The notes below the pieces were generated by a model that had not been told where the DNA came from, did not search any database, and was given only the letters and a program-made list of their open reading frames with translations. This document shows, piece by piece, positions 61,230-64,000 of a DNA stretch of 64,000 nucleotides. The translations under genes were made by a program, and so were the position numbers. Each line of letters opens with the position of its first letter. The first letter of the stretch is position 1. The stretch comes from Paraphysomonas bandaiensis (taxonomy: Eukaryota; Chrysophyceae): assembly GCA_965644295.1 (NCBI GenBank), contig CBFFRP010000066.1, positions 434,001-498,000 of the forward strand. Reading direction: 5' to 3'.

Positions 61230-63874
61230 TTAGCGATGTCGTGCTTCCAATATTCTCCTATTCCGTGCAACTTGGCTCCTCCTATACTCCTCGAACAAGG
61301 ACTTCTCGTCGACAGATGAGATATCATTATTGGGTGCATCGCTGAAGCTCAACACAGAGCTAGCTCTCATTTGCTCCCCCACCTCGGACATTTCTTCACT
61401 GTCCATAGATTCCCAGCGAGGAGACTTGGTACTGTAGATAATGAAAAAACAGTATATGAGGGCAGCCACTCCAACAGAATATTCCTACCTCAAGATACCA
61501 TCGTCGTTCTGCCAAGTCACTAGCCCACTGCGCGTAAATAGGTAGAGGTTTATCACAATAACCACACCACATAGTCCCCAGAATACAACAAGTCCATGTT
61601 TGTAATTTAAAAGCTGGTCAGTGTATCTGCCACGCATAGAAGTTAAGTAATTTATTACACACACTGTCAGGCCATGCAAACAAGTCATCTAGCAACATTT
61701 AAGCTCATACCCTCCATCCTCTTGAAAGTTCATGCCATACACCCCAGCAAGAAATGTCATAGGCAAAAAGACTGTTCCGATCAGGGCCAGGTTAGTCTGT
61801 TCATACAGTGTAGTAGCAATTGCTAAGTACATATCCTGCGACAAACATGCACGATACACACCTGGTTGTATTCGGATCGGATACTAGTAACATGGCTCAT
61901 AGCTACAGGAAACCTTGAGTGTCGCATTACAATAATAAGAACAGAAACCCCACCATTTTCCACAGCGAGGACATCGTGCAGCTGGCGTTCCAGACAAGTG
62001 GATTTAAATACGTAGCTGTCCACCAAGCACGATATAAAAACAAGATGCTCCCAATTGATGTGATTGTTCGATGAAAGGATCTCAAATTGACCTATTAATA
62101 TTCATTATTCGATTCTACTGGCACATTTAATACATACTCGATGTTTTGTTCATAATAGCTTGAAGGTTCTGGTGAATCTCGTCCACTAATCGATCCATCA
62201 TCTTCAAAACCGCGAGTAAACTTCAACAACAACAGGAATTAGATTCCACAACAATCACAAGGACCACACACACATTCCAACTTTGCGATGAAAGTGTAGC
62301 TTTTGCTTGTACGAGATGTGTCGGTGCACCTGTATTATGATGTAAGAACCTGTCCCTCATTCCGTCTTACAACTGACATACCTGTTGTTTGAGATAAAAT
62401 ATAGTCCTACTGATGAATTCAATCAAGCTGTCAGACTCTGCAAGAACTTCAGTGCCTGTTAAATAACACGAGTTTAAAGGGGTAATGTAGGCAGCGAATT
62501 CATACAAACCTATCTCATACATCATGTAGAAGGCCCCTCTTTTGCATACAGTATCATACATCTTCACCGTACAGTTAGATTTAGATAACAAGTGATAAAC
62601 TCGACATACCTCTTGCGTCATTCTAGAGATGAGATTACAGATAGCAGATGGCTTTTCAGTTTTGAGGTAGACGCCTATGAGAGAACAATAAACACGACAG
62701 AGTGATGCTGTGGTTTAAATACGCATGCAATGTACTGTACTTGATTTACGGGCAAGTCCCCCAGGGTGCCTTGCAACTGGGCTGCCTACAGGAGCTGGAT
62801 GCCCATTTAAACCAACCTCGTCTTTTCCTGGACCACCGCTTCTTTCTGCCCGCAGTTCTCCATTCAAGGGGTTTGGAGAAACCCACTCAGGCGGAAGAGC
62901 ATCACCACTAGGTGTCAGGGGCTGCGGAGGTTCGTAAACAGCTGCACCGACAGTAGTTGGAATGTTGGACTTTGCATTAGCCTGGCGATCCGGTGCAATA
63001 GATGAATCAGATTCATCATCCGGCTCACAGATTAATTCTCTCTCGTAAGTGATCACAAACCTAATTGTATATTAATATCCGATTACGGGAGCAAAATTTT
63101 CGCACCGATTAGTGTTGAACGTGTAGATCTGCAACAAAGAATAAGGTAAACACCATGCTACTCCGTTATGGGTACCTTGTGCATTTCAGCATCATCACCA
63201 GCCAGCACCATTGTACAAAATGACACCTAGGACCTTATTAGAAACAACTACAGAACCTACTTTCAAGTACATACAAATAACCCGTTGTCAATCGCACTGA
63301 TAGCAGAATGGCCTCTACAAAAAGTGTAATCGGTTATTGCAATGTATTGCCACTGATGTTAATTCAAGCATACCTTAAATCGTAGAAATGAGAAAGAGGA
63401 ATCGGATGAACTTTTAGTTTTTTCCCGATGGCAGCAAGTGCTCTTAGGTCTTTGACGTTAAACCATGTTATCCCTCTAACACACAGTCTGCTATTAAAGA
63501 AAGCAACAAACAACTCGTAGCTCATGTCCGTACCCCTCTGGGATCTGATAGGAACTGAGAGTGGCCTCTAAGTCAGCGTATATAATAGCCCGGGGCTTCT
63601 GTACAGTGCCGCCCTTATGAAACTCCACCACCTCACACACCACCTCATGAGGGGGCATATCTCCCATCTCTTTCGTGTAATCAAAGTCACCTGTTGCTCT
63701 GAATGTGTGATGATTGTTGTGGAACTCCAGTGATCTGTGATAGAGATAGTCCAGAGACACTAACCGCTTCTGGTCCAACACGGTCCATGTCGAGGGAATA
63801 TCCGCCCAGAAGAAGCCCTCCTGGACACTGCGGTTATCGCTAGACACTGATTGATGAGGGGGGTTAGGGGCCAT
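61230..63874 (-). CDS. CorA-family magnesium transporter
   Basis: Fourteen exons: 63874-63508, 63473-63374, 63314-63275, 63226-63176, 63128-63106, 63060-62741, 62674-62510, 62455-62382, 62329-62282, 62201-62138, 62091-61949, 61835-61711, 61626-61489, 61431-61230; 1,860 nt, 619 residues. The N-terminal domain has WFNVKDLRALAAIGKKLKVH, as in CorA alpha/beta domains. A Pro/Gly-rich linker follows (exon 6), then the long helix (MMDRLVDEIHQNLQAIM ... LERQLHDVLAVENGG). TM1 ends in FLPMTFLAGVYGMNF, carrying the diagnostic G-M-N. TM2 is GLVVFWGLCGVVIVINLYLF. The tail is Ser/Arg-rich and cytosolic. CorA channels move Mg2+ (or related ions) across plasma or organelle membranes as pentamers. The first donor (gttgct) is weak; exon 7 boundaries are moderately certain. 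Confidence 0.85.
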
Positions 63875-64000
63875 AGGGAGAGGGGGTGGCGGGGTTGATA
63901 GGGTGTTTATTATGGATATGTGTGGTGTCTCTCTCTATATACACGCTCTCTCTATACATACATAGACATGCACATATTCATCCATCTGCTGCTGTGTATA
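63875..64000. promoter_or_regulatory. 5' flank of the CorA gene
   Basis: Contains a tctctctctatatacacgctctctctatacatacata tract within 100 bases of the start codon, similar in base composition to the CA/TA tracts next to other starts in the window. No defined promoter motif. Confidence 0.35.

Noticed and set aside
62540-62610. A possible additional intron in CorA exon 7 (strong gtatgtcgag donor at about 62612)
   Set aside because: None of the available acceptors restores an open frame, whereas reading through keeps the frame and total length consistent.
1-64000. CRISPR arrays, bacterial operons, rRNA or tRNA genes
   Set aside because: No direct-repeat/spacer arrays, Shine-Dalgarno-led gene strings or recognisable structural RNA genes were seen. 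The tandem repeats present are coding arrays, micro- or minisatellites. A tRNAscan or Rfam run would be needed to exclude small RNAs.

Overview
The window is nuclear DNA of a eukaryote. It has many short GT-AG introns (mostly 45-90 nt), protein-coding genes on both strands, large gene-free gaps and abundant microsatellites. The protein content suggests a stramenopile/heterokont-type protist, possibly a diatom relative: a giant P-[ST]-x-x repeat surface protein with an LRR and one membrane segment, ankyrin-like proteins with a 'PPCPW' signature, and a Crinkler-type effector relic. The lineage is an inference from family habit, not proof.

Layout. 1-4.2 kb: a dispersed repeat, a decayed Ty3/gypsy fragment, a TMEM53-like hydrolase gene and a second repeat copy. 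4.6-15.2 kb: one gene for a ~3,510-residue cell-surface protein (signal peptide on its own exon, duplicated ectodomain, two huge P/S/T arrays, LRR, membrane segment, cytoplasmic tail). 17.8-26.6 kb: a nine-exon gene for a 2,759-residue chromatin reader with MBD/TAM-like, FYRN, FYRC, DDT, WHIM, bromodomain, PHD and Tudor-like segments. 27.5-29.0 kb: a DadA-like FAD oxidoreductase, divergent from the chromatin gene. 29.6-30.15 kb: the third repeat copy. 30.6-35.5 kb: condensin subunit CAP-D2 (11 exons), divergent from a TMCO4/DUF726 hydrolase (36.2-38.6 kb). 39.9-40.7 kb: a SPRY protein. 42.8-45.6 kb: a secreted propeller plus (alpha/alpha)-barrel protein. 45.6-49.1 kb: a 390-bp GTAT microsatellite, a 1.3-kb minisatellite whose 21-bp unit would encode a coiled-coil heptad, and a frameshifted Crinkler-like REase/kinase pseudogene. 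51.8-52.7 kb: a Bax-inhibitor-1 gene, divergent from a coiled-coil protein with seven Tudor-like repeats (53.5-57.0 kb). 58.7-60.1 kb: a 12-repeat PCPW ankyrin protein. 61.2-63.9 kb: a 14-exon CorA-family magnesium transporter.

For every multi-exon gene I chose splice sites by hand from GT/AG signals, frame continuity and family alignment from memory. In each case the summed exon length is a multiple of three, which supports the models but does not replace transcript data. No pathway links neighbouring genes. The only recurring organisation is divergent pairs (26560/27479, 35450/36155, 52700/53536) sharing 0.7-0.9-kb spacers rich in CA/TATG tracts.
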